From positions 1 through 5,875 of the forward strand of contig CAMOLN010000073.1 of the NCBI GenBank assembly GCA_946618745.1: 5,875 nt of DNA. Reading direction: 5' to 3'. The DNA comes from an uncultured Alphaproteobacteria bacterium. GTDB taxonomy: Bacteria > Pseudomonadota > Alphaproteobacteria > RF32 > CAG-239. This document shows, in pieces, positions 1-5,865 of this stretch (within the stretch, counting starts at the first letter, position 1; every line of letters starts with the position of its first letter). A program made the position numbers and the translations under genes. The notes under the pieces were generated by a model. That model ran no database searches. It was not told the origin of the DNA and worked only from the letters and a program-made list of their open reading frames with translations.

Positions 1-789
1 GTTTTAGATGTTTTCTTGGAAAACAAGATCAATGTTGACGCGGTTTTCGGCGTTTCAGCCGGTGCAATCCACGGCGTATCTTTTGTATCAAAACAAATCG
101 GTCGCGATATCCGCTATAATATCAAATATAATGATGATCCTCGTTTTATGAGCTTCAAGAATTGGCTCAAAACCGGCAACATTGTGGATGTCGATTTTTG
201 TTACGACCAATTGCCCAACCAACTTGATTTGTTTGATTACAATGCTTTTAATGCCAATCCGACCAAATTTTATGCCGTCTGCTCTAATATCGAAACCGGC
301 ACCCCGGAATATATTCTCTGCACCGAAATGCACCATGACCTTAAATATGTTCAAGCCTCGGCATCACTGCCTTTTTTCTCCCGTATAGTTGAAATCGACG
401 GCAAAAAATTGCTTGACGGCGGTATTTGTGACAGTATTCCGCTTAAAGCCGCTCAAGACCACGGCTATAATAAAAACATTGTTATCCTCACTCGTCCCGC
501 AGGTTATCGCAAAAAACCTTCTCATAACAAGCCGCTTGCTAAACTTGTCTATCGGCATTATCCCAAGTTTATCAAAGCTCTCACTGAACGTTATCTGATG
601 TATAATTCCGAGTTGGACTATGTTGCCGCTCAACAAAAACTAGGCAATGCTTTGGTTATCCAACCCTCAAAAACTATTAAAATATCCCGTTTGGAAACCA
701 ATCTTGATGTCATCAAAGCCATGTATGAACTCGGACGCGCTGACGCACTTGCCGCCCTTTCCGCAATCAAAAATTTTCTTAAAAGCTAG
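1..789 (+). CDS. Patatin-like phospholipase, YjjU/COG4667 type, 5' end missing
   Basis: Partial gene: the frame is open from base 1 and the first codons (V-L-D-V-F) fit the family, so the start and the glycine-rich oxyanion-hole segment lie before the window. The 262 visible residues carry the nucleophile elbow G-V-S-A-G (G17 to G21, Ser19, bases 49-63) and the catalytic Asp in D-G-G (Asp139, bases 415-423), the Ser-Asp dyad of patatin lipid acyl hydrolases. The stretch after the elbow (a 'SFVSKQIGR' segment, then 'DPRFMSFKNWLKTG') resembles the predicted patatin/cPLA2-family esterases grouped with E. coli YjjU. No signal peptide or membrane segment is visible, so a cytoplasmic or peripheral membrane hydrolase of phospholipid or acyl esters is inferred; the substrate is unknown. 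TTG at 16 could be read as a start but would remove part of the conserved core. The stop TAG (787-789) overlaps the stop of engB on the other strand, so the genes converge with no spacer. Confidence 0.9.
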   Translation, partial: VLDVFLENKINVDAVFGVSAGAIHGVSFVSKQIGRDIRYNIKYNDDPRFMSFKNWLKTGNIVDVDFCYDQLPNQLDLFDYNAFNANPTKFYAVCSNIETGTPEYILCTEMHHDLKYVQASASLPFFSRIVEIDGKKLLDGGICDSIPLKAAQDHGYNKNIVILTRPAGYRKKPSHNKPLAKLVYRHYPKFIKALTERYLMYNSELDYVAAQQKLGNALVIQPSKTIKISRLETNLDVIKAMYELGRADALAALSAIKNFLKS

Positions 790-1433
790 TCTTTCATCAA
801 AGCGGCAACTTCGGCACGCAACTCTTTTATACCGATATTTTTTTCCGAACTGGTTACCAAAACTTTGGCATAAGCTGCCGCATGCTTACTGACTTCACTT
901 TCGGTTGCACTTTTAACTTTAGCCAATTCTGTCGCTGAAATCTTATCAACTTTGGTCAACACAATCTGATATGTAACCGCCGCTTTATCCAACAAATCCA
1001 TAATATCACTGTCAACTTTTTTAATCCCGTGCCGGGAATCAATCAGCAAAAACACTCTTTTTAAACTGGCTCGTCCTTGCAAATAAGCAAAAATCATCTT
1101 TTGCCATTGTTTTACTTGCGCTTCCGGTGCTTTGGCAAAACCATACCCCGGAAAATCAACCAAATACAACTTACCGCCCAAACAAAAGAAATTAAGCATT
1201 TGCGTGCGCCCAGGAGTATTAGATGTTTTTGCTAATCCGCTCTGTGCTGTTAACGCGTTAATAATACTGGATTTTCCCACATTTGACCTACCGGCAAAAG
1301 CAATCTCCGGCAATTCATCACCCGGCAACTGCCGCAAATCAGCCACACTCAAAACAAACTCTGCTTGAGATTTTACCTTTTTATCAGCCTTTGCCAACTC
1401 TTCGGCGCTATATTCCAGCGTCTTATCATCCAT
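786..1433 (-). CDS. engB: Ribosome-biogenesis GTPase EngB (YihA/YsxC)
   Basis: 215-residue TRAFAC GTPase of normal length for EngB, a cytoplasmic GTP-binding protein known to act in assembly of the large ribosomal subunit. All G motifs are present in order: G1 P-loop GRSNVGKS (48-55), G2 Thr77 in TPGRT, G3 DFPGYG (93-98), G4 TKVD (160-163) and G5 around SSE (195-197). The FPGYGFAK stretch after G3 is characteristic of EngB and separates it from Era or Der. The ATG at 1433-1431 shares its A with the last base of the yidC stop (TAATG), which suggests translational coupling; a GGGG lies just upstream inside the end of yidC. It is the last gene of the rpmH group, and its stop overlaps the convergent patatin gene. 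No terminator hairpin is visible after it, so transcription probably continues into antisense of the patatin gene or ends by Rho. Confidence 0.97.
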   Translation of the reverse strand: MDDKTLEYSAEELAKADKKVKSQAEFVLSVADLRQLPGDELPEIAFAGRSNVGKSSIINALTAQSGLAKTSNTPGRTQMLNFFCLGGKLYLVDFPGYGFAKAPEAQVKQWQKMIFAYLQGRASLKRVFLLIDSRHGIKKVDSDIMDLLDKAAVTYQIVLTKVDKISATELAKVKSATESEVSKHAAAYAKVLVTSSEKNIGIKELRAEVAALMKD

Positions 1434-3118
1434 TATTTAACCCCGACTTTATGCATAATTGCCTTTTGCTGAATTATTGACAGCACATTGCTCAATGTCC
1501 AATAAATCACCAAACCTGACGCAAAATGCCCCAACATAAATGTAAACACTATCGGCAACAGCATCATCATCCTTGCCTGATCTTTATTTGCCGGCTTGGG
1601 TGATAACTTTTGTTGTAAATACATAGTCAAACCCATCAAAATCGGCCATACCCCCAAATCCAACCATGACGGTATTGGCAAACCGCTCATTGCTGATAAT
1701 GTCATCGGATCAGGCGCGGACAAGTCCTTAATCCAGCCGATAAACGGGGCATGACGAATTTCAATCGCAATATTTAACACTTTATACAAAGAAAAGAACA
1801 CCGGAATTTGAATAAACATCGGCAAACATCCCGAAGCCGGATTAATTTTTTCCTTGCGATAAAGCTCCATCATCGCCTGTTGTTGACGCATTCTGTCATT
1901 TTTATAAGTTTGTTGTATTGCTTGAATCTTCGGCTGCACTTTTTTCATCTTTGACATACTCTCATACGACTTATTAGCAACCGGAAACATTGCCAATCTC
2001 AACAATGCCGCAAACAACAAAATTGCCCAACCCATATTACCTATAAAATGATATAAAAACTCCAAAATATAGAAAAACGGTTTAGTTAAGAAATAATACC
2101 AACCGAAATCAACCGCCAAGTCAAACTTCTCGATTCCATGTTTTTTGGTATATTCATCCAACAAAGCAATCTCTTTTGCTCCCGAATAAAATTTAACACT
2201 CGAAGACCCTATTGCCCCCGAAGCAATATTTATCGGCGCACCGGTAAAATCTGTTTGAAAAGCATCTTCACCTGTCTTACCGAAATGAACTTTGTTTTCT
2301 GTGTCTTTACCTAACACAAAAGCACTAAACCAATATCTTTCGCCAAATCCGGCCCAACCGCCTTTAGTTGTAAACTCTTTCTTTTCATTAACATCTAACT
2401 TATTAGGTGCAAACTCTTTCAAAGAACCATCAACCACACCCAACATCCCCTCATGCACAACTTTTGAGCTGTTGTCATCCGGCTTATAAACTTTACTGAT
2501 AAGACCGTAAGGATAAACCGTAATATTCTTACCCGATTTATTTTCTATAGTTTGTTCAATAGTAAACATATAATTTTCATCAACCGAAATTTTGCGGGTA
2601 AATTTTATTCCGTTGCCGTTGTTCCATTCTAACAATATCGGACTTTCCGGAGTTAATTCGCTCCCCATTGCCTGCCATACTGTATTTGAATCAGGCAACC
2701 TTATTCCTTCTGATGACAACCATCCAAACTCTGCATAATAAGGGCTTTGCGTGCCGCTTGGCTGTAAAAGTTCTATTGTTCCGCTATCTTCTTCAAGTGT
2801 CTTCTTATATTTTGACAAATTTAAGCTGTCAAATCTCGCACCCTTTAAGCGTAAAGATCCTTCAATTTTAGCATTTTTTATAGCAATACGCTTATCTTTT
2901 TGCAAAACGTCTTTTATCTCCAAAATTTCATGTCCTGTCGGAGTATACAAAGCACTATCCGCAACAACTTTCGGCGCATCATTATTCTGTTGCTCAACAA
3001 CTGCCGGAACTTCATTTTCCACCTTTTGCGGATTACTCGGCCAAATCCAGTTTATCACCAAAACAGCCGCTGCCGACAAGATTATCGCCATATACAAACC
3101 TTTGGTCTCTTCTTTCAT
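1433..3118 (-). CDS. yidC: Membrane protein insertase YidC (Oxa1 family)
   Basis: 561 residues, the length of Gram-negative YidC. It inserts and folds inner-membrane proteins, alone or with SecYEG. Domains in order: an N-terminal membrane anchor (about 8-25), a Lys/Glu/Gln-rich linker, the large periplasmic beta-domain (about 55-335), then the five-helix Oxa1 core: TM2 about 360-380, TM3 about 431-449, TM4 about 487-503, TM5 about 517-532, TM6 about 534-551. Arg374 in the TM2 segment ALLRLAMFP matches the conserved groove arginine (E. coli Arg366). The cytoplasmic loop between TM2 and TM3 carries a family-typical 'MKKVQPKIQAI' stretch and 'ALYRKEKINP'-like residues, followed by GCLPMFIQIPVF at TM3. 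The ATG at 3118 is preceded by GAGGAG with a rather long 12-base spacer; no better in-frame start exists upstream. The gene lies 75 bases after yidD and overlaps engB by one base. The large periplasmic domain argues for a Gram-negative host. Confidence 0.98.
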   Translation of the reverse strand: MKEETKGLYMAIILSAAAVLVINWIWPSNPQKVENEVPAVVEQQNNDAPKVVADSALYTPTGHEILEIKDVLQKDKRIAIKNAKIEGSLRLKGARFDSLNLSKYKKTLEEDSGTIELLQPSGTQSPYYAEFGWLSSEGIRLPDSNTVWQAMGSELTPESPILLEWNNGNGIKFTRKISVDENYMFTIEQTIENKSGKNITVYPYGLISKVYKPDDNSSKVVHEGMLGVVDGSLKEFAPNKLDVNEKKEFTTKGGWAGFGERYWFSAFVLGKDTENKVHFGKTGEDAFQTDFTGAPINIASGAIGSSSVKFYSGAKEIALLDEYTKKHGIEKFDLAVDFGWYYFLTKPFFYILEFLYHFIGNMGWAILLFAALLRLAMFPVANKSYESMSKMKKVQPKIQAIQQTYKNDRMRQQQAMMELYRKEKINPASGCLPMFIQIPVFFSLYKVLNIAIEIRHAPFIGWIKDLSAPDPMTLSAMSGLPIPSWLDLGVWPILMGLTMYLQQKLSPKPANKDQARMMMLLPIVFTFMLGHFASGLVIYWTLSNVLSIIQQKAIMHKVGVK

Positions 3119-3130
3119 TGCTATATCAAA

Positions 3131-3136
3131 CTCCTC
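3131..3136 (-). promoter_or_regulatory. Shine-Dalgarno GAGGAG of yidC, long spacing
   Basis: A strong GAGGAG lies on the minus strand 12 bases before the yidC ATG (spacer 3119-3130), longer than the usual 5-9. No ATG, GTG or TTG lies in frame nearer to it, so the start at 3118 stands. Confidence 0.6.
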
Positions 3137-3145
3137 AAAATCTAT

Positions 3146-3154
3146 AATATAACA
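3146..3154 (-). promoter_or_regulatory. Weak candidate extended -10 element ahead of yidC
   Basis: In the 75-base gap between yidD and yidC the minus strand reads TGT-TATATT, a TGn plus five-of-six match to TATAAT. The position expected for a -35 is only a T-run (TTTTTT), so support is weak. The gap is AT-rich and could contain such a match by chance. If real, it would allow yidC-engB transcription independent of the rpmH promoter. Confidence 0.22.
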
Positions 3155-3193
3155 CTCTGTTTAATATAAAAAAACTTCCCTTGCAAGCCCTTA

Positions 3194-3433
3194 TCATTGC
3201 TTATTCTTAAATTTATCACTTGCCGGCACCGGATCATATCCGGCACCTCCCCAAGGATGACAACGTAAAATTCTCTTTACCCCTAACCAACTGCCTTTCC
3301 ATACTCCGTGAACTTGCAAAGCCTCTATAAAATATTCCGAACAACTCGGTTTATATCTGCATACATTAGGCATCGCCGGAGAAATACAGCTTTGATAAAA
3401 TCTAATCATTGCAATCATTATCCGCTTTATCAT
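3194..3433 (-). CDS. yidD: Membrane protein insertion efficiency factor YidD
   Basis: 79 residues with this start, the normal size of YidD, a small cytoplasmic membrane-associated protein encoded between rnpA and yidC in many bacteria and reported to help YidC-dependent insertion. Family marks: an N-terminal amphipathic stretch (1-12), RFYQSCISP (11-19), the C-R-Y-x-P-S-C-S-x-Y signature (25-34), [16 protein letters not shown] (46-61) and the terminal GYDPVP (65-70). Cysteines at 16, 25, 31 and 58 are visible. I chose ATG 3433 because GGGAG sits 9 bases upstream. A GTG at 3451 is in frame but has no spaced ribosome binding site and would lengthen the family-typical N-terminus. The first 32 bases overlap the end of rnpA in another frame, suggesting coupled translation. 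The stop is TGA. Confidence 0.95.
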   Translation of the reverse strand: MIKRIMIAMIRFYQSCISPAMPNVCRYKPSCSEYFIEALQVHGVWKGSWLGVKRILRCHPWGGAGYDPVPASDKFKNKQ

Positions 3434-3803
3434 TTTGTGTTTCTCCCACACCTGACAACAGATTATTTATTTCTTCTATCGCATTAATCGCTTTACGATG
3501 TAAATATTCAAAATCCAAATCTGCCGTATTATGCCTGCCGATAAAAACATAATTAACGTTTTTAACCCCATATTTGTTCAATACTAAACGAGCCACCGCT
3601 CTCAAACGTCTTTTTACCCGATTACGTATATGAGCTTTGCCTAACTTTTTTGTCGCAGTAAATCCCGCAAAACAACAATCTTCCGTTGGATTCTGTTTAG
3701 GCGAACAAAAAGCCGCTTGCAATACTATGCCGTTAGTAACGACTTTGTATCCGCGAGCGGCTTCAACAAAATATTTGCGTTTTTTTAATGCAAAAATTTC
3801 CAT
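3402..3803 (-). CDS. rnpA: Ribonuclease P protein component
   Basis: 133-residue basic protein, the protein subunit that binds RNase P RNA and the pre-tRNA 5' leader during tRNA 5' maturation. The hallmark RNR motif is clear: R-N-R-V-K-R-R-L-R at 60-68, preceded by a [12 protein letters not shown] stretch (47-58). The N-terminus, with F-V-E-A-A-R-G (12-18) and V-L-Q-A (27-30), follows the alphaproteobacterial pattern. It starts 12 bases after the rpmH stop. No convincing Shine-Dalgarno precedes the ATG, so translation may depend on re-initiation after rpmH. The C-terminal tail (about 116-133, rich in Asn, Asp and Lys) goes beyond the conserved fold; its last codons overlap yidD by 32 bases and its sequence may be shaped by that overlap. 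The stop is TAG. Confidence 0.97.
   Translation of the reverse strand: MEIFALKKRKYFVEAARGYKVVTNGIVLQAAFCSPKQNPTEDCCFAGFTATKKLGKAHIRNRVKRRLRAVARLVLNKYGVKNVNYVFIGRHNTADLDFEYLHRKAINAIEEINNLLSGVGETQNDKADNDCND
3443..3447 (-). promoter_or_regulatory. Shine-Dalgarno GGGAG that decides the yidD start
   Basis: GGGAG on the minus strand lies 9 bases before the ATG at 3433-3431, inside the rnpA coding sequence. It falls downstream of the alternative GTG at 3451, so it cannot serve that codon and favours the shorter YidD. Confidence 0.6.
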
Positions 3804-3815
3804 TTTAACTAGCTG

Positions 3816-3950
3816 TTAGGCCGACAATTTTTTACGACCGTGAGCTCTGCGTGCAGCCAAAACTTTACGACCGCCTGCAGTAGCCATACGAGTACGAAAC
3901 CCGTGGCGACGAGCTCTAACCAACTTAGAAGGTTGATATGTGCGTTTCAT
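3816..3950 (-). CDS. rpmH: 50S ribosomal protein L34 (bL34)
   Basis: 44 residues, translated directly from the minus strand: it begins [19 protein letters not shown] and ends GRKKLSA, with the internal [15 protein letters not shown] block diagnostic of bL34. It is extremely Arg/Lys-rich, as expected for a small protein embedded in 23S rRNA of the large subunit. A good ribosome binding site, GGAG, lies 7 bases before the ATG. It is the first gene after the strong promoter at 4021-4049, behind a leader of about 64 bases, and is followed after 12 bases by rnpA, the near-universal rpmH-rnpA pairing. Confidence 0.98.
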   Translation of the reverse strand: MKRTYQPSKLVRARRHGFRTRMATAGGRKVLAARRAHGRKKLSA

Positions 3951-3984
3951 TTTATTTCTCCGGTTAATTAGTTATTATTTAAAG

Positions 3985-4012
3985 CTCCGAATTACCCATC
4001 GGAGTCCTCGGA
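3985..4012 (-). promoter_or_regulatory. Leader hairpin of rpmH with a duplicated pairing arm
   Basis: In the rpmH leader the minus-strand RNA holds CTCCGA and TCGGAG (arms 3999-4004 and 3985-3990, 8-base loop), a perfect 6-bp stem. A second TCCGA at 4008-4012, just upstream, could pair with the same downstream arm. The base-pairing potential is seen; any regulatory role is inference. The hairpin is followed by CTTTAAATAATA, not a T-run, so it is a poor intrinsic terminator for pssA. Confidence 0.4.
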
Positions 4013-4020
4013 CATCCGTG

Positions 4021-4049
4021 TTTATAGACTCAAAAATCTACACTGTCAA
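4021..4049 (-). promoter_or_regulatory. Near-consensus sigma-70 promoter for rpmH-rnpA-yidD-yidC-engB
   Basis: On the minus strand a perfect -35 TTGACA (4049-4044) and a -10 TATAAA (4026-4021, five of six) are separated by exactly 17 bases. The -35 box overlaps the pssA stop codon TGA (4048-4046). Transcription would begin near 4014, giving an untranslated leader of about 64 bases before rpmH. Strength matches the high demand expected for a ribosomal protein gene. Confidence 0.8.
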
Positions 4050-4831
4050 GCCTTTAAACTCTGTCGTTTAGCTTTTAAGAAAATCGCCACTCCTAATGGA
4101 ATTGTTAAAACATAAACTATTACCATCAATCCTAAAGTAAGCCAAGGCTGGGTAATTATAAATGAAGCAAACAATGCCACTACCAACATCATCGGCATAA
4201 TCATATACGACGGAACTTTCATCCGCTTAGTCGAAATAGTCGGGATTCGGCTTACCATTAAAAATGATACCAAACACAATAAAGTCGCACAAAATGCATG
4301 AGAGCGCACAATATAACTCACTTCCGGAAAATCAAATGATATCATACAAGGCATCATGGCAATAGCAGCAGCAGCCGGAGCCGGAACTCCCACAAAAAAG
4401 TTATGCCAATATTCCGGTTGCGGTTCTTCCTCTAACATTGTATTAAATCTGGCCAAACGCATAGCCTGACCGATAACCATCAACAAACAGAAAAACCACC
4501 CGAATTTTGGCAAACTGTTCAACGACCACTGAAACATCAAAATTGCCGGAGCAACACCGAAACTGACAAAATCCGATAATGAATCCAATTCCGCACCAAA
4601 TTTAGTCGATCCCTTCAAAAATCTGGCGACACGACCATCTAAACCGTCAAACACTGCGGCAATAAAAATATAAATTACCGCTTTCATCCAGTCTTGTTGT
4701 ATAGAATAACGAATAGAAGTAACTCCGGCACACAATGCCAACATCGTAACAATGTTTGGAGCAATTTTGCGAAACGGCAAACTCTTAAGCCGTTGCCGTG
4801 ATAATTGCAATTTCTGATTAATTTTTTCCAT
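4046..4831 (-). CDS. pssA: CDP-diacylglycerol-serine O-phosphatidyltransferase (PssA, type II)
   Basis: 261-residue integral membrane enzyme of the CDP-alcohol phosphatidyltransferase family. It joins CDP-diacylglycerol and L-serine to give phosphatidylserine and CMP at the inner membrane. The complete signature D-x2-D-G-x2-A-R-x8-G-x3-D-x3-D is present: D62, D65, G66, A69, R70, G79, D83 and D87; the aspartates bind the metal and CDP. Hydrophobic segments surround it (about 27-45, 50-61, 92-101, 111-122, 147-164, 177-194, 209-227 and 231-253). Serine as acceptor, rather than glycerol phosphate, is supported by the downstream 'GQAMRLARFN' and 'FVGVPAPAAAA' stretches typical of PssA and by the adjacent psd. 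This is the membrane type of alphaproteobacteria and Gram-positives, unlike the phospholipase D-like enzyme of E. coli. Its ATG shares its A with the psd stop (TAATG), with GGGAG 10 bases upstream, so the two are probably translationally coupled. Confidence 0.96.
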   Translation of the reverse strand: MEKINQKLQLSRQRLKSLPFRKIAPNIVTMLALCAGVTSIRYSIQQDWMKAVIYIFIAAVFDGLDGRVARFLKGSTKFGAELDSLSDFVSFGVAPAILMFQWSLNSLPKFGWFFCLLMVIGQAMRLARFNTMLEEEPQPEYWHNFFVGVPAPAAAAIAMMPCMISFDFPEVSYIVRSHAFCATLLCLVSFLMVSRIPTISTKRMKVPSYMIMPMMLVVALFASFIITQPWLTLGLMVIVYVLTIPLGVAIFLKAKRQSLKA

Positions 4832-5541
4832 TATCTTATCACTCCCTCAACAGCTTTAGCATCATCCGCCAAATTAGCGATTATTGTTTCTCCGGCAACC
4901 ATCGTCTGTCCCAAAACAACTTTTGGGTTAACTCCTTCCGGCAAATAAACATCTAATCTTGAGCCGAATCTAATCATACCGAAACGCTCACCGGCCTTAT
5001 ATTCCTGCCCTATTTGTGCATTACAAACGATTCGCCGAGCCACTAATCCGGCAATTTGCACAAAACAAATCTCTTTACCGCTGGTGGTTTTCATTGCCAA
5101 CAATTGACGTTCATTATCTTTGCTGGCCTTATCCAGCGTAGCATTAAGAAATTTTCCAGGCACATAAACGGCATTGATGATTTTTCCCTCAGCCGGAGCT
5201 CGATTCACATGAACATTAAAAACGCTCATAAAAATACTGACGCGAGTAAATTTCTTTTTACCCATATTTAATTCTTCCGGAGCCTCAACTTTGGCAATCA
5301 TCTGCACGATTCCATCTGCCGGCGACACAACAACGTTTTCAATATTCGGAGTAACACGTTGCGGATCACGAAAGAAATAATAGCACCAAACCGTCAAAAC
5401 TAAACCTATCCATCCCAAGGGTTGCCAAATTATTGCCAGTAACGCTGTTACTGCCGCAAAAATTCCGACAAACCGCCATCCTTCATTATGAATATTGGGT
5501 AAAAGATAGTCTTTCCAAGATATATTAAAAGTTTTAATCAT
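4831..5541 (-). CDS. psd: Phosphatidylserine decarboxylase proenzyme, short (PSD-A) type
   Basis: 236 residues, the length of the short proteobacterial PSD class. It decarboxylates phosphatidylserine to phosphatidylethanolamine using a pyruvoyl group formed by self-cleavage. The cleavage site is G193-S194 within RFGSR (191-195), giving a beta chain of about 193 residues and an alpha chain of about 43 whose N-terminal Ser becomes pyruvoyl. The triad partners are visible as Asp76 in SPADG (73-77) and His111 in NVHVNR (109-114). Two hydrophobic segments near the N-terminus (about 24-40 and 42-56) anchor it to the inner membrane. The start ATG 5541 has GAGG 8 bases upstream. It is the first gene of the psd-pssA pair, so the enzyme for the second step is encoded ahead of the enzyme for the first. 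Confidence 0.97.
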   Translation of the reverse strand: MIKTFNISWKDYLLPNIHNEGWRFVGIFAAVTALLAIIWQPLGWIGLVLTVWCYYFFRDPQRVTPNIENVVVSPADGIVQMIAKVEAPEELNMGKKKFTRVSIFMSVFNVHVNRAPAEGKIINAVYVPGKFLNATLDKASKDNERQLLAMKTTSGKEICFVQIAGLVARRIVCNAQIGQEYKAGERFGMIRFGSRLDVYLPEGVNPKVVLGQTMVAGETIIANLADDAKAVEGVIR

Positions 5542-5560
5542 AATATTTTCCTCATTAAAA

Positions 5561-5608
5561 GCCCTTTATCTCACCGTGACGCTGTCATCTGCCGTGTCGA
5601 TAAAAAGC
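5561..5608 (-). promoter_or_regulatory. Possible structured leader upstream of psd
   Basis: On the minus strand GCTTTTTATC (5608-5599) can pair with GATAAAGGGC (5570-5561) in a 10-bp stem with two G-T wobbles, enclosing 28 bases that contain a small TGAC-AGC-GTCA hairpin. The 3' arm is followed by TTTTAATGAGG, so the psd ribosome binding site starts only a few bases after the stem. Pairing is seen; a function as attenuator or RNA-stability element is inference. Confidence 0.3.
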
Positions 5609-5642
5609 AAAATTAACAATTAACGTTAGCACCAAAGCACAT

Positions 5643-5651
5643 TTTATAGCA
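5643..5651 (-). promoter_or_regulatory. Candidate extended -10 promoter for psd-pssA
   Basis: The minus strand reads TGC-TATAAA, a TGn extended -10 with five of six matches to TATAAT. No recognisable -35 hexamer lies 17 bases upstream (it reads AAATTT), so it would rely on the extended motif. Transcription would begin about 95 bases before psd, upstream of the 5561-5608 hairpin. AT-rich context makes a chance match possible. Confidence 0.35.
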
Positions 5652-5696
5652 AAATACAACCCTAAAAATTTTTACGCATGAATAATCAAAATAAAC

Positions 5697-5725
5697 TTGC
5701 ATTTATAAAAAATATTATGTATAAG
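5697..5725 (+). promoter_or_regulatory. Sigma-70 promoter of the tRNA-Leu gene
   Basis: TTGCAT (5697-5702, -35) and TATAAG (5720-5725, -10) are separated by exactly 17 bases. The expected start, near 5732, lies about 9 bases before the mature tRNA 5' end, leaving a short leader for RNase P to remove. Confidence 0.6.
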
Positions 5726-5740
5726 ACGAATAAATTTTAT

Positions 5741-5827
5741 GCGCTTGTGGCGGAACTGGTAGACGCTGCAGACTTAAAATCTGTTGGTAGCAATACCGTG
5801 CCGGTTCGATTCCGGCCTAGCGCACCA
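5741..5827 (+). tRNA. tRNA-Leu, anticodon UAA, CCA encoded
   Basis: An 87-base class II tRNA. Parts read directly: acceptor GCGCTTG; D-arm GCGG...GGTAGACGC; anticodon stem GCAGA/TCTGT with loop CTTAAAA and anticodon TAA at 5775-5777; long variable arm GGTA-GCAA-TACC; T-arm GCCGG-TTCGATT-CCGGC; 3' acceptor strand CTAGCGC, discriminator A, then genomically encoded CCA (5825-5827). The long variable arm, discriminator A and UAA anticodon identify leucine, reading UUA and, by wobble, UUG. These codons are frequent in this AT-rich genome (for example several TTA and TTG in the genes here). One acceptor pair is a T-T mismatch (positions 6 and 67), otherwise all stems close, apart from a terminal G-T in the anticodon stem. 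It is a single-gene unit with its own promoter and terminator, divergent from psd. Confidence 0.97.
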
Positions 5828-5865
5828 ATAAAAAAAGTCACCCTTGTGGTGGCTTTTTTTATTGG
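5825..5865 (+). terminator. Intrinsic terminator of tRNA-Leu, probably bidirectional
   Basis: An 18-bp stem (5825-5842 with 5848-5865, one T-G wobble, 5-base loop CTTGT). The functional core is GTCACC/GGTGGC followed by seven T (5854-5860). Seven A precede the core (5830-5836), so the mirror-image RNA also ends in a T-run and could stop minus-strand transcription arriving from the right. The outer pairs take in the tRNA CCA: CCAATA with TATTGG. Confidence 0.9.

Larger units (their letters stand above)
5542..5740. other. Divergent intergenic spacer between psd and tRNA-Leu
   Basis: A 199-base AT-rich spacer with no credible open reading frame. The psd-proximal part (5561-5608) can fold into a leader hairpin; the centre holds a possible psd promoter near 5643-5651; the right third holds the tRNA promoter at 5697-5725. 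I saw no exact TTATCCACA-type DnaA box and no direct repeat array here. Confidence 0.6.

Noticed and set aside
16..18. TTG as the start of the patatin gene
   Set aside because: The frame is open to base 1, the preceding codons fit the family and the oxyanion-hole region would be lost; the gene is cut by the window edge, not truncated in nature.
364..636. A 90-codon open frame on the minus strand opposite the patatin gene
   Set aside because: The plus strand there encodes the conserved patatin core, including the catalytic Asp; the reverse frame shows no recognisable features.
2751..3152. A 133-codon open frame on the plus strand opposite yidC
   Set aside because: It lies wholly or mostly antisense to a clear yidC, has a low-complexity composition with no family resemblance, and runs across the yidC start; it is a shadow.
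3165..3190. Terminator between yidD and yidC
   Set aside because: A T-run on the minus strand (3168-3174) is present, but the preceding bases form only about a 3-bp stem.
3449..3451. GTG as the start of yidD
   Set aside because: It has no properly spaced ribosome binding site and adds six residues not expected in the family; ATG 3433 has GGGAG at a good distance.
3985..4004. Intrinsic terminator of psd-pssA
   Set aside because: The stem is only 6 bp and is followed by CTTTAAATAATA rather than a T-run, and it lies downstream of the rpmH promoter, so it better fits a leader element.
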